A stretch of DNA of 64,000 bases from Malania oleifera (GCF_029873635.1 NC_080421.1:3658001-3722000); one strand, 5' to 3'. Numbered from the stretch's first letter, positions 35,397 to 50,298 are shown. Notes: generated by a model from the letters alone, not told the origin. Program-made: numbers and translations.

Positions 35397-38300
35397 ATTT
35401 TACTTTGCCATAAATACTTATACAATCAAATCTACACACATCCAATGCTAATCATTTCACAATATCCCACGTATACACGCATATTACAACCAATCCACAC
35501 TGGATACACACATACTTCATTCACACTCACACAGGGTCCATATCCACACAAAAAATACAGTCCACACAGGAATACCATCCACACAAGACTCACATCCACA
35601 TAGTAATATCGTCCACACAGGACTCACAACCACACAGGTTACTACATAAACTTCCCAACCACACAGGTTACAAATTCACACACACAACCTTATTCATAGT
35701 AAATCGGTAAAATAAACTCCTTATACAACTGTCAATGTTTTATCCCCTTAATATAAATGCCCATATATTGATATCCTCATACCACTGCCAACGTTATATG
35801 GAAATTTATATCAGGTACGATATAACGACCTCCTCATACCACTGCCAACGTTATATTGTAATTTACATGAACCAATGCATTCACCATAGTATACACAATT
35901 GAGCAGAATTTACAATCCAAACAGTAACCACAAGCGAACAATAATCATAAGCACGCAAAACTCACAATCATTTAATTACGTAAGTTATTTTCATACAACA
36001 CGATTTTTCCCAAATATAAAATATAATAAAATAAATTATTTTCCAAATGCCTAACTGTTCAGATAAATCATACCTAAATATATATGTATTTTTGTATACT
36101 CGAATTTAACCAGTTTAAAAATTAATAAAAAGCTGCTATAACATTTTTCTCTTACCTGGTTTCATAAATTACGCTCGCAAAGATCCCAAATGATGTCCGC
36201 GCCACTCACCCGAACCCTAATTCAAAAACCTGAGTTTATTAACTCAAATCTCCATAAACGCTATTTTATCATTTCTTAGGTCATATATATACTTCAATTT
36301 AACCTTTAAAACCAATATTTAACACCCTTACCTCAATTTTGGAGTGGTGTCTCGGAACCCCAACCTGAAATTCTGCTCCACCTAAGCTGTAGAGAATCTT
36401 TCCAAGAATCTTGTGGTGGTTCTTGATCGTCAATCCGAGCTTTAACGGAACCGGAATCGAAGAAAGATGGAAGAGGGGTTCATGGGTTGCATGAGAGAAA
36501 GAGAGAGAATTTTGATTTGATAAACAAAATGATGCTCTCGATTGTTATATCTTAAGCACTGCCAACCAAAACCGTCGACGGTTTTATCTAACTCTCAAAA
36601 AATTGTTGTCGATTTTCTGTTTAATTGGTCAATTTTTACCGTTTAACCCGTTACTGACTCGCGGTAATTCCTCATAATCGTCGCCGGTTGTCCCCTTACT
36701 CTAAAAAATCGTCACCGATTTTTCATTTAACCGGTCTAATTTTAACCGTTTACCCGTTACCGCTCCGCAGTAATTCCAAAATCGTCGCTGGTTTTCTGTT
36801 TCCTCCAAAAAACCGTCGTTAGTTTTCTCCATTTTCAGTCAAAAATCACTTTTTGTAATTATTTTTATTATTTTATTTTCTTGGGTCTTTATAGAAAATA
36901 TCACCAATAACATTGAAAAGAATCACTTAAAATTATTTATCTTTTAATATCCTTTAATATATCTTCTTAGTCATAACCACGGTGGTAAATATTATCGCAT
37001 TATATTTTCTTATTTTTACAAGGAAGGTATATATTTATTTTTTAAGCATTATTATTATTATTATTATTATGGGTAGTGGGTCAGCGAAGACGAACGTTCA
37101 CATTGGAGGGAGTAGGGCGTGGGGGTGAGGGAGAGGCGGGGTGGTGACGTGCCAGGCTGGACGGTTACGGTGGATCCTAAATTGCGGAAGTGTGTGGCCA
37201 TGTCAGCATGAGCCAAGCCAGGGCCAAAGACCCCCACAGCCCCACGCTGGCAAAAAGTCTTCCTGCAAATCCATGTCACACTTCCCAATGCCTTTTCTTC
37301 CTCACCTGCGTGTCATCATTACCATTTATTTTTCATTATCTTATTATTTAATTAATATGTATTTATTTAATCTTCCACATCAAAAGGCGTCATCTTTTTT
37401 GAACCATAGTTGCCGTTGGCAGTGGAACTCCTGCAAAATCAACTGAACCAAACAGGGCCCAGCCCTCATGCTGAAAAAGACAGAGGAGAGCCCGTGTGGT
37501 GGCCCACGTGCTGCCCGCCTCGTGGGCCCATCACCCACCTCCCCTCCTTTGCTCGGACGGCCCATGTGAAAACACCCACCACTCTCTCTCTCTCTCTCTC
37601 TCTCCTCAAAATGTTTTTTGTCAAAATAATTTTCTTATATATTAAATTAGATAAAAATTTTAATAAGCCCATAATCACAGACTAAAATAAAATAAACTAG
37701 ACTAAATTGACTACTTGGTAAGTAATTTTTATTAAAATTAGTATTTTATTAATAAATAATTTATATATATATGTGTAATATAATATAATTATAAATTTAA
37801 TGTCCGTCCACAATTGAATCGATTTACCTAGTGAAATCGTGAATAAACAATTTATTGAATCTTTTAATCTATACAAAAATAAATTTGGTGAATAACATGA
37901 CGTTTTGGTTATATTGCTAAATTGGATTAGATGAGTTGAACTAGAAATGGAAGAGAGTCTGGGATGGGGTCCACATGCATACTATTTTGTATGAATTAAG
38001 AAGTGGGGCCCGGAGGGAGGAGGGCCCATAAATCCAAAACGAGATGTGGTGGGGTGGAAAAATCCAAAGGCCCATTTTATCGAATTTGGTGCAAAGTCTG
38101 AATCTGCAACTTCTCAACTACATGAGTTTGTCTTTATATTTAGGGCACTTTAGGCATGGAGATATGGTCGTCCTTTTTCACTTTCCTGTGTCCCATAATG
38201 ACATGGCCCACACACCAATGCTCCTCTCAAAGTACGTTTTGCCAAATAATAAATTAAAAATAATAATAAATTGAAATGTCATATTCATTTTATTTTATTT

Positions 38301-41300
38301 TTCAAAAAAAGTGCCACTTTGTAAATTTTATTTCTTTTATAAAAAAATATAACCTGGCATTACACCTAGTAATTTTCAACAAAAATAATAATAATTAAAT
38401 AACTTTTTTTTTTCAACTAAGTAATTTTTAAAAAACAATGATGATGTTAAGTAAATTTTGAATTCTTTTGTCTCGTGTTTGCTGCTCAAATTTAATTTGA
38501 CAATAGGTGTTTGTTTCGATAAGTCATAAATACAAATGCATACCGAAAAGATTGAAGTAATATTAGAAATTTAATCTTTCATGTGATAAATTATACTAAA
38601 ATTTTATATTTTTATTCAGTGTTATGGTTTGTTTTAGAGTTTTTTTTTGGAGACTCATTAGATTTAGATCACATAAGGGGGTGTCGCTCATATTTCATTC
38701 TATTCGTTTTTCCATTTCCTCCCGACTTAGTACTCGATATACCCAATATGAAAAGTCTCGTTCTCTAAAACTCCATTTAAAACTTGAAAAAAATATCAAG
38801 TAAAGGAAAAATAGAAAATAATTCACTTTTTCGTATTTGCAATCAAGTTGAGAAAAAAAAAATATGCTTACCAAATAAATGGGTAAAAATCAAATTTTAC
38901 ATGTCGTTAACATTTAAGTTTTAAGAAAATCGTAGATTTTAATTATATCAAAATAATTTTCTATTTTTAATAATAGAAAAAAAAATACTAAAATAAATAT
39001 ATTTTTTTTCAAATAGAATCTTTAATCTAAATTCACATTAATTTCATCTATTCAAAAAACTTTTAGGTTTAAATTTTTTAGATTTGGTCTTAAAAAGATG
39101 AGCTGATTTTATTCTTGAACAGTGAGAATGCAACTTTATGATACATATGATATTTATATGGTACGTCAATATAATTTTTAATATTAATTGTGTGATTGTG
39201 GCATATAATATTTATATACACAAATCATTGTAGACAAGTCATTGCAACTTTCTATGATTTAATGGAAAAGGCAAATGGGATTTGTGTGGAAACTGCAGAA
39301 ATATGGCTTAGGCCAAATTTCAAAGGGCTCTTAATTGATTGGATATTTTTTAATACTAATTAATTAATTGAAATTTCCATGATTAGAGGATGCTGCTCTT
39401 ATTCTCCTTGAATTGGATTCTGCTTTTTTAAGGAAGAAATAAAATAAAGAAAAGGTAACAAGTTGAAATTTTTGTGTATTTGCTGACGCATGAAATAAAG
39501 TTAATTGAATATCTTAGTCACTAAGTAAAAAAAAAATTCACTTAATCTTTACCTTAAGAATTTAATATAAAACGGGTCGTGGATCAGATTTATAATGAAC
39601 AAGTATCGTTGTAATAATATATTAATATTTTTTTTATTTAAGTATAATCTAATTTTAGAAAATGATGTATCAAATTAAAGAAAGAAAAAAATTAAAGGTG
39701 CGGAGACAGAGTGGAGCGTAATAAGAAAGAGAAAAGTTCGATCATATTTCTCCTTTTGTTTAGATTGAACTAATTATAATTGGCATTTTAAAAGAAGAAA
39801 AAAAAAAGGATTTGTAGTGCATTTTGTTGAATTTCATAATTGGTTCTTAATATTCATGGCAAACTATAAGAACTAGACAACAATTTTATATAGGAAAGCA
39901 TCGATTTACCTAAAAGTGCGAAAACCAAAAATAAAAAATAAAAATTGAAATTGAAAATCAGTAATTTATTTGGCTAATATTTGTAAAGCATAAACGAATT
40001 AAATTTTTAATTGAGCAGTTTCATTTAAATCAAATAATGTATGAAAAAAATATGATTTAAATAACAAACAAGTAATTTCATTTTAGTATAGTACTTTTTT
40101 TATGTATATTATTTGTAATTTAATTATTTTATTCATATTTTCATAATATTTTTTGCTTTAAAGTTGAAAAAGAGTATTTTTTAATTAAGTTTTAAATTTG
40201 TATTAATTTTATAATATTTGCTAGTTTTTAATTTTTAATTTGTGTTTCTAGTTTTTTATTTTAGTTTTTGATTTTTTTAATCTAATTTTTGACAACGATA
40301 CCAAACAGTCGTTTAGTTTTCAATTTTTTCACAACCAGTTAAAAGCCGATAACAGAAATAAAAAACTCATGACGTAAAAAAAAAAAAAAAGGTCTACGGG
40401 CTTAAAATAATTTTACAATTACTTTTTTTTTTGGATTCATAAAATAATTTGCAACTTGCCGTTGCCTTCATTCAATTTCTCAGTGAATTCAAGGAGCTGC
40501 CATTTTTTTTTTTTTAATTACTTTAGTTAAATTTGGTAAGCAATGAATTATTAAAAACTGATTTAAATTGTTCTGAAAATTGTTTGATTTTTTTTTTTCC
40601 AGTTGAAACGAATTATTGGAAACAAGAGGTTATTTGTTTAAATTTGATATATAAAATTATAAATTTATTGAACTAATTCAAGTGGTCAAAATTGACAACT
40701 TTGAATTTATACGAATGTTGGGATAATTTAATTTGCAATATTTGATGCCCAGAGAAATAATTTGAATTAAAAAATGTTTTGGTTTGTCTAGCTGTAATTA
40801 TATAAACATATATACTAATCTTTTATAATTTTTAATAATTACGATCGTATTTTAAAATTGTTTCAAACATTTGTATAAAAAATCAGAAACATATTTTCAT
40901 TATTTTCCGAGCTTTTAGATACATAAAAAAAATGGAAAATAGAAAATTATGTGGTATTTTGGAATTTATCAAAAAATGAAAGAAAATAAAATTGTTTTTT
41001 GGGACTGAAGTGATCCTTAGATTTCTAATTTTTTAAAATTTAAAAATTTATAATTAATGTTTAAAAGTTCAAGAACACTTGTACCGAGCATAGGGACTTT
41101 TACTTTTTAAAAGAGGAAAAATCCCTCCAAGACAAAAGGAACAAATGTGTAAATACATACCTTACAAAGTCTTCATCTTTTAATCCTTTAATTAAGGCTT
41201 TAATTACATCCTTTTTATTTTCTTAAGAAACAATTTTAGAAAACAGCTAGAGAATGCAGAAACCCAATTTGTGGTATTTTATGGCAAGACGTGTTCCCTT

Positions 41301-42134
41301 GGATGGGGATGTGTTTGGAACACGAGAAAATATTGTCAAAAAGGTGGCAATGGGGGGGTGCATAGGTCGTTGGGACGAGGCATTTTAGAAAGAAAATTTT
41401 GTCCACACAAGAATCATGCTTTCCCTGCAGTAATTAAAGTCCATGTCTTCCAATTACCCCTTAAATTTTGGACCCATACCCCTAAGGAAACGGATCATAG
41501 TCAATTAATAATTTTGAACAAAATTTCTTGCATCCAAAGTAAGGAATCAAAAACCCTAATTGGTATTGTCTGTATTTTATCCTCAATCGATTAACTTATC
41601 TTACATTTCGTATTCGATTTGTTGACCCATTTTATCTCTTTTTTAATCTAAAAACCCAAAACCTTCAAGTTAACAAGTCTGGAGATTTAATTAGGCTAAA
41701 ATTCTCTTATGATTATATTACACAAATATTTTAGGATTTATAGGGTAGAAAGTTAAAACTTAAAACTTCTAATATAAAAATCTTGAATTTTACCTCTAAT
41801 ATGTTCTTAGAAAAATTTTTGTTTTTGTTTTTTTTTTTAACTTTAATCATGAGAAGATAATTTATAATACAACGATTATTTATGCAATGGTTTTTTTTCT
41901 TTTGTATTGTTTAACTTTAATTTTGTTTTGTGTGTCGGTAAACAAAATTTTGTTTTTTCATTAAAAATTATTTGCATCTAAGCTACTACAATTTTATTTT
42001 TTATTTTTTGCATCTAAGCTACTACTGCAATTCATAAAATAGTAAACAAAACTATAAGATAAAACCTTAAACTTTCAACAGAAAATTGCAACCTTTTAAA
42101 AATTTATGAGGAGAGGAGTTTTTTTTTTCCCCCC

Positions 42135-42570
42135 CTAAAATCTCGTGTCGGGCATTAAGCATAGAAAAAATTATGGAAAAAATTAAATAGGTAATAAATT
42201 TAATGTTTCGATTCGACTAACAAAAATCATATTCTAAATTTTAATTTGAACTCAAAATTTCCAATATGAAAATCTCGTGTCAACTTGCTACGATATTTTT
42301 TACGTAAAAAATTGATAAATATGAAAGTCATAATTAGAAAATTTTGTTTTTTTTAAAAAAATCTTGTGTAGGGCATTAAGTATATAAAAAAGTTATACAA
42401 CATTAAATTGGTGTGGAAGTTCGTAAATTCAATGTTTTAATTCGATTTACAAATATCTTACACTAAATTTAAATTAAACTCAAAATTTCTAATAGTAAGG
42501 TCTCGTGTCAACCCATTATGATATCCTAAATTTGATTTTAAACTCAAAATCTCTAATACGAAAATCTCGT
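42135..42570. repeat. Diverged direct repeat, about 220-bp units
   Basis: Phrases recur in the same order at 42135-42300 and 42358-42530: ATCT(C/T)GTGT(C/A)GGGCATTAAG, A(T/A)TTCAATGTTT or TTTAATGTTTCGATTCGA, AACTCAAAATTTC(C/T)AATA and TCTCGTGTCAAC. A partial third copy of the last part follows to about 42580. Non-coding and old. Confidence 0.6.
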
Positions 42571-43056
42571 GCCAAACCCTCACAATAAACTGGTTTTAAT
42601 GGGTATGGGAGTTAATAATGAATCCAGATTTTTGATTTGAATATTATTTTATGAAAAAATAGCAAAGGGTGTGATTTAAAATTGTAAAAGGAAGAGATAG
42701 AGGGTGAGGGACGGCAGTTGACTAGACCCCAGAAGACAAGGGGTGCACCAAATTTAAGCAAGGTGGGGCTAAGGGGTTAAGGGTAGGTGGTCCATCAAAT
42801 TAAAAGACCCCTCCATTGTCCTTATAGTTTGATAAAGATATATGCGTACGCAAATTGCGAACACATCTCTGTACAGCTTTTTAATTTGGGCCACAAGGTA
42901 TGACTTTTTCGGGCATCAAGCCCGGCCCACCTCGCTGGTGGCCCGACCCGGCGACCTCCTTGAACGTCCCCCCCCCCCCCCCCCGGGGCGGCCCGTTTCT
43001 TCCACCGCGTCATCAAGTTCCTCGAGTCAGTCTAGTAACTCCTTTTCTTTTTTTAA

Positions 43057-43330
43057 AAAATCACATTTTAAAAAGCAATAATACTAAGAAAATATTTTTA
43101 AATCATAAATTTTGGGAGTATGCGTCTCAATTTACATTAAATTTTATATTAATTTTTTTTCAAAGAAGAAATCAATTTCTTTTTTTAGAACTAATTAAAA
43201 AATCACTTTTTTAAAAAAATAAAGAAAAATTATTTTTAAATCATAAATTAGGTAGTATGCATTTTAATTTATATGAAATTTTACAGTAATTTTATTCAAC
43301 TAAGAAATCAATTTTTTTTTTTAGTTTTAG
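43057..43330. repeat. Diverged tandem duplication, about 140-bp units
   Basis: 43057-43195 and 43196-43330 both contain AAATCAC(A)TTTT, then ATTTTTAAATCATAAATT, then AGTATGC, then AATTTA(C/T)AT, and a GAAATCAATTT stretch followed by a T-run. Confidence 0.6.
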
Positions 43331-43773
43331 TTTGATATTCAATTTTTTATGGGGTATTTTTGAGACACAAGCACAATCAAAATAATACTTTATGAGAAAT
43401 TTTTTAATGCAATAATTCTAGAGGCCCTTTAGACACTTAAACTAGTAGATATGATAACAAACTTAGTCAATCATTTTTCACTTAAATATCAATGTCTTAT
43501 TTTAATTAAAAATCTTAATAAGAAAAATATTAAATTTATCTATCAAATTACTTTTACAAACACTATTCTTAAAAAAAAAAAAAAAGGACAATCCCAATTG
43601 ACCATCAAAGATTCACGTTATGTCTAAATTTTCAATTTTTACCTACCCTTATTAATTTTGTCCCCGATGAAGTTGAAATTCGATTAATCTAACATATATT
43701 TATAATGAGCATAAAAGTATTAAACTTAATTTCATAAAAAAAAAAACAAAAAATACACATTTGTTTGTGTATT

Positions 43774-43775
<2 letters not shown>

Positions 43776-43809
<34 letters not shown>
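43776..43809. repeat. (TA)n microsatellite
   Basis: About 16 TA units in intergenic DNA. Confidence 0.9.
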
Positions 43810-43814
<5 letters not shown>

Positions 43815-46236
43815 AAATAAAGAATGATAAGAATGAGGAATGGGTGGTGGAAAAGGGACAAGCGACGCATGATGGAAGGAAGGAACAATCACAGTTCTCT
43901 CTCTTTCTCTCTGTCCAAGCAACACCTACTGAGTGCCCCATGCATTAATCTAAGGAAGCAGTCACAAGTCACATCGCTCTCTTTATATTATAGCAATTAA
44001 TTTCATATGTATGTACAAAAAGTAGTAGTACAGAGGGTGAGGACTCTTACACGTGGTTGACATGGGGGACAGGGACAGCGGATGAATTAACATGGACCAA
44101 CCTTCCCATGTGTACACACATAATCACTCTCCTCAATTATATATATAATACTAATAATTAATAGTGACGATGAAGATGTTATACGTGAAGGTGCTGTGCC
44201 AAATCAAGAAATATATTTATTAATTATAAGGTGGAAGCATCGTGGAGAATTCTCCAACCCATTTAATTTTGCACAACCCAAAAAGCACTCTTTATTTTAA
44301 ATGCTCAAGTCGTTTTACCAATTAATTGAATCAATTGAATTTTTTTTTAATTAATCCCACCCCAAAACTAAATCCACCGAATTGAGCTCTTTAACTAAAC
44401 TATACTCGATCGGACTGAATTGTCGGATAATTTGGTTAATCATATTTAACCGACTAAGATTAAAATTAATTATAGAAAAAAAATATGAATGTATAATTTA
44501 TATGTCGAAATGGAAATGATCGAATGGAAAATAAGAAGTTTAGAACTTTACCATAAAATTATATAATTTAACAATTGATATTTAACCGAACTTAATCGAA
44601 CTATAAATTAACTAAACCGAACTCACCGAATTCAACCGATTAGTTTAATTAATTCAATTAAAATCGAATTATGTTCACCCCTAATCCTAAGGTTAATTTG
44701 AGATAATAAAGGAGATTTAATAAGGGCTCGTAGCTCTTGAATAATATTGTTTTAATAATTCTATTTGAATTATTGTATTTGGTATCAAAAACTAATAGCA
44801 CATTTTTTATATTACGGCCATAACTATTATTCTTTGGTCACTGTCTTAAAGTTACACATCGATTCAGTAAATTTAAGTATCGACAAAACGTGAGGGACAA
44901 GAATTTTAAAAATGGATAAAAATATAATAAACAAATATGTGGAAAATTAAATAAAAGGTAATTAATTATGTTTTGTTTAATTTACAAGCATATAGTTTAT
45001 TTTTCAATATAAAAAAAGTGATATCGGTTAATTAATAGGAAATGATTCTCTACAATTATTTTATCTTGTTCAATAAGTCTTTCGAAGAGTGGCAATATAG
45101 GTAGAATATTTGACTTAACCAGCAAACACAGAATCTACGTTGATATAAACTTGAAAAGTTAATCTAATAAGTAGTAGACCCGTTCAAAAAGAGGTTCTAT
45201 CTAAAATTAATATATTTTAAGGAAAAGTCGATGAAATCATATGATAAAAAGTCCACTATTATCACATTGAGTAAACAACGTGTATAACTAAAGTCGATCG
45301 GGATGTTGACGCATATTAACTTTTTTTGAAATAACGAGGCAAATTATGCGCTTATTAATATCAATTTTTGGTAGTTTGACTCATGAATTGTAATAATGTA
45401 AAGGTATTTTTTTTCTTCTTATAGAGATAAACCTAGCCCTAATTTCACTCGAGTGAGACACGAAACCTAAATCAAATTCTAACCTCCTAAAAATAGGGTT
45501 TTAATTAGCTCTATAAATATGTTTCATACCTAAGTCTTAGGATATACCTCATACTCCTTCAAATTTTATTCTTAGTCTTAAATGACAGTTGACTTAAGAA
45601 TAATGAAGAATTGTACTATTTATATATATATATGAAACCCTTCTATTTTTACAACTTACATATTTTTTTTTTGTTACAATTTTATAGAGTTAATACAAAA
45701 AATCCATTTAACGGAAAATAGTTACGAAATAGTTTATTATTTATGCTATCATTTTTTAATTATAAAATAGCGAGGAAATGAAAATTATTTTCGTATCAAA
45801 CTTTCAACAATGAATAAACAAATAAATTACGCTATCGAAATTAAAGAACAAGAAAATTAGAAATATAATTATAAAAATAGAAATAATAATGTAAAAGGTT
45901 GAAGGGCAGAACTCAAAGTTCACGCCACGCAGGCAACGTGTCCAAATGCGGTGCACAGAAGGGCGGGGGGGCCACGGCGGCGTCTTCCATGGAGATTTAG
46001 ATTCAATGGCGCGGAGGGGCCCTGTCGTCACCACTGCCGACGGCGAGACAACGCTCTGACGCACGCACAGACACTTCCATATAATATTGTTAAAATAGGG
46101 TCAGTCCAAATCGTACTTATAATTATAAAATATAGTATAAGGTCATAATAATGAAACAAAATTTTGTAAGATGAAATCAAAGGCGTGGCCCCCTCTCTCC
46201 CTATATGTACTTGGCTACTTTATAATTATAGCTATA

Positions 46237-46241
<5 letters not shown>

Positions 46242-46268
<27 letters not shown>
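46242..46268. repeat. (TA)n microsatellite
   Basis: About 13 TA units in intergenic DNA. Confidence 0.85.
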
Positions 46269-46603
46269 GTTCTCCGGTCTTAATTTATGATTAAATTAAT
46301 ATCTAATCGCCCTTCAAGCTTAAAATCTAGTAGCATTATATTAGTGTTGACTTAAAAAATAAAATTTGAAATTCGACTTAAACACAATCTAATATAAATA
46401 TTAAAACTTATGCTTGATTGAATTGATAAGTTTGGTTTGATTACAAATTAATTAATATTAAATATATGCATGAATTGTATATAAAATATTAGATATATAT
46501 AAAGTATACAATATGACTTATAAATGTAGAAATAAAAAATAAAATAAAAACTCAATTATGTTTGTAAGTACTATTATGAAACTTGAACTCAACTAATTAA
46601 CTA

Positions 46604-47116
46604 AGGGTGTCGAAATCTGGTAGGTGACCCACTCGCCCGTTTAAATCGAGTTTGGATTTAGCATAACGTGACATGTTTATAAATGAATCAACTCGAATCC
46701 AACTAATTTAACAAACAGGTTAGACGGGTTTAAGTTGTGCACCTATCGGGTGACCCATTTAATTTGATATGTATGAGTGTCTTACATTAAAAAAAATATT
46801 AATTAAAGAAATATATTATTTTCTACATTTTATGTTTTTTTATTAAGATATTAATAAATAAAGTAAAAGAGTGTTATTTTTTTTAATAAAAGTTGTCACT
46901 TTATATGAAATATTTTTAAAAAATTTAAAATAAATAAATTATATTTTTAAGCGGATTCTTAATAGGTACCCGTTTATGACCCGTTTACAAAACGATTAGA
47001 TTTAGATTTACATGTTAGTCATTCCTTAACAAACGGGTCAACTTGAATATAAATTCGTTTAACCTTTACCTATTTATCCATTCAAACCTAACCCGTTAAC
47101 CTATTTTGCCACCCCT
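46604..47116. mobile_element. hAT-like MITE candidate
   Basis: The left end reads AGGGTGTCGAAATCTGGTAG. The right end on the opposite strand reads AGGGGTGGCAAAATAGGTTA, then ACGGGTTAGG. Both ends are rich in GGGT/ACCC phrases (GACCCACTCGCCCGTTT; GTACCCGTTTATGACCCGTT), a text I know from common plant hAT-derived MITEs. An 8-bp target duplication could not be confirmed. There is no coding potential. Confidence 0.5.
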
Positions 47117-50100
47117 ATAATTAGCCTACTTGAATGGATAGCTCAAATTTGATTTGAGCTATAATTGACTCGAGTTATAAAACGTGCTAAACCTGAATAA
47201 TTTGGGAGGAAATTTGACTGACCATTTGCGCCCTTAGGTATGAAGTTATTTTATTTTGAATAATAAATATTAATTAAGCTAAATTAATATAGAAATGATT
47301 GCTAAAAATCTAATGAGAAATTATTTTCATATTTTCAAGATGATGATCATCATCATCATGAAGAGGAGTAGGTGCAATTAATTAGTTCCACTTCCCAAGA
47401 ATAGGTACGTAATGGGTTTTAACATTATGTGGAGAAATGAAAAAGTATTGAACAAATTAAGGGATATGCGTGTGTGTATCTTATCAAATTTTTAATCATA
47501 TCATTCCATTTTGTGTTCAATTTTAGGTGCATGAACCCATTTGGCTCCATACTCCTTTTCTTACTCCCAATGTAAATAATACGAACACACCATCACGGTT
47601 AATGCCATGGTGTCGAGATGAGCTCACCGTACATCTATTTTTTCAAATTATTATTATTATTATGCAAATAAAATAAAAATAAAAAATGTTATAATTTTCT
47701 CCATTCTTATATTCTATTTGTATTGAGGTTCTAATTATCCAATATTTAGAGGTTTTAATCCAAATTTTCATTTAAAATTTGATAATTGAATATTAAAGAA
47801 AAAAATAAATAAAAAATTAATGGTTTAATATTTAATTATTTAAAGAGTGAAAAAAAAAAAAAGTGAATTCATTATCAAAATTTAATTTTAATTGAAAATT
47901 GTTCATGCAGAATTTTAGCCCAATTATAAACTTAAAACCATTTCTCAATAAAAATTTTATAATATTTTCATGGATGAATATTCAATATAATTTTATCTAT
48001 ATAAAAAAAAAAGTACGTGGGGAATGGGACAGCCGACACACGAAAGACATGTGAAGTGGGGTTAGGGGCGTGTTTGGATGGACGGATGCCGCAGGACGCT
48101 GTCCCTTCTGACCTCCTTTGTCTTTTTTGGCGCTTTAATTTCCTTTTCCATTTTTTTTATTATAATTATTTTTTAAATTTCGGTGTATTTAATGTCATGA
48201 AAAGACAAGAAATTCTTGGAGTGCTTTTGGTGCAATTCTGACTATAATCCGTGCATTGTGGGGTACCCTACCCTACTGGCCCCACCCCCCCCCCCCGCCC
48301 CACAAAAGCACTTCCTATGATCTACAATAGAATAATTAATATATAATTAATTAAATTAAGGGGATCATCATATCTGCCAAGACTGCCACAGAACATTGAA
48401 TACCATTTTGCTTTTGTTTATTGGTGGCCTCTCCAACTTAATTAACCCAACCAAACGGTGCATTATTTTCTGCACCTGCTATCCTTAATTTTCTCAATGT
48501 TGACTTGTCCTCATATATGTAAGCTTCTAGGAAACCAAAAGATGAACCCTAGATCCATCCCTAGTTTAATTTTATAAACACCGAGCTAGCTAATTGTTTG
48601 GTTCTTCATTCTCTTTTCTTTAAATTAAACTATATTAATATATACATTGGGGATGGGGAGGGAGTGTGCATAGATCCTCTTAAGAAAATATACGACTCTC
48701 GAAATGATGAGTTTTGAATGAGTGATTAATTAATTTGATTTTTTTTCAAAATTAAATTTATTTTTAAATGAATTTTATTTGCAAAGATCAATTATGCTTT
48801 CAGTAATACTAATTTATGCTCAAATTTAGATAATAATTAAATATGAATACTATTTTTTGTTTGGTGGGTCTTCAATAGAGGCACTAATTAAAACTTCTGA
48901 GTTGAAAGTTTTGAATGCGGGAAGGGATATAGGATGAGAGACGAATTATTTTTCATTCTATAGCCTAAATTTATCGTGCAACTCTAATTGGCTAAGAGAA
49001 AATAAATAGTCGGGATAAAATGTAAAGACCATAGGGAAATTAGCTTTAAGGGAATGAAGTAGGAAGTGGGATTTTCTAAAGATGGTTAATTAGAAGGAGC
49101 TATTGTGAGATCTTGGGCCAAAAGGGCTTGGCAAAGAAGCCCACGCAAGAATGGGCAAGAAGGTAGGCCCATTTCGCAAGCTATTGGATATTGGCTCTCT
49201 ATGAATAGAGGCTCTAATTTGTGATTTGGGCTATAGGGCAGGCCCAGCTTTTAAAACATCCACTTATTAGTCATGTGGCAGAATGGGCCTGCTGCTGACA
49301 AGACAAGCCCAATTCGAGGTCATCAGCTAAATGGGTCATGAAGAAAACCCTCGATCCCACTTTGAATAGCTTGTGCACACCATGCGGAATGGCTTATGTT
49401 TAATTCGGATGAGATAAATTTCGGAATCATTTTATAATAACTAGATAAAGCTTTAAAATTCGTATATTTAAGGGTTTGTTTGAATTAAGAATTTTAGTGG
49501 TGAAAGAAAAAAGAAGAGAAAAATGGGAAGGAAACTTGTTTTTCACTATATTTCTTCATTATATTAAACACTACTAAAAATAAAAATTTTATTTTCATAT
49601 AATTAACAATTAAGAAAAATTAAATGTTTTTTTATTCATTGATTTGAAATATTTTTTATTTTTATTTTTTGATTATCAAATATAAAAAATTGAATTGTTT
49701 TGTATTTTTCTTTCCTTTCCCTTATATTTTTCAATTTTTAAGTACCAAATGGAGCTTAAAAGTTTCAAAATTATTATTTCATTTTGAGAAATTTCAAATC
49801 GAACAATTAACCACGTATCTTCAAATTTAATTGATAATATTTTAGATGATTTATCTCTATTTTTTATTATATTTTATAATTATATGACAATCTCATTAAA
49901 CATGAACTACATAGTGATGAAATGCTTAAATGTCCTTTACCATTAAAAAAAATTACTTCTTCTTCTTCTTATTATTATTATTATTATTATTATTATTTTG
50001 CACACATTTTTAATTTAAAAAAAAAAAAAAGTTAAGACCAGGTTGCTAATAACTATACATGCAATGTTAGTTTGACATTTTGTATATGCTTCAATGAATT

Positions 50101-50298
50101 AGCTAATATTGTTAAACTTAATTTAGATAATAAATATCATTACGTGAAATTAGTGAGTATAATTGCTCAGTTGTATTACTTAAAATTAAAAAAAGAAAAC
50201 TGAATTTCACTTAATAATGGCATTCAATCATCTTAGACAAATTTTTTATACTTATTTTTGTTAATTTTCACTAGTTGAAGACATGCCCCCAAAAAAAT

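Larger units (their letters stand above)
29295..36893 (-). mobile_element. Ty3/Gypsy-type 5' LTR (36893 to about 29331) with primer site, split by two solo LTRs
   Basis: On the minus strand the LTR starts near 36893 (TATAAAGACCC) and runs down to about 29331, followed by the primer-like TGGTATCAGAGAC (29330-29318). Removing the insertions 29891-32085 and 32158-35396 leaves about 2.1 kb. Continuity is supported by comparison with the LTR at 32158-35396: text such as CAAAGTAAAATTCTCCATCC (across the 32158-35396 insertion) and GAGGGCTT matches that LTR's own CAAAGTGAAACTCTCCACCT and GAGGGCTT in order. About 36 bases of internal sequence remain before the next element begins at 29294. No coding parts were found. 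The element is incomplete. Confidence 0.65.

Noticed and set aside
37070-37600. GC-rich island with open frames on both strands as a gene
   Set aside because: No domain, overlapping frames in both directions, and no plausible exon-intron structure.
42842-43214. Frames around the 17-C run as a proline-rich protein gene
   Set aside because: The Pro/Gly runs come from the homopolymer, which is also prone to sequencing error.
44380-44690. Possible MITE with CGGTT/AACCG-rich text
   Set aside because: Only one end (AGGGGTGAACATAATTCG on the minus strand) resembles a MITE terminus. No matching inverted end was found, so it is not called.
45804-46148. GC-rich segment as a short gene
   Set aside because: Opposing frames overlap and neither has family similarity that I recognise.
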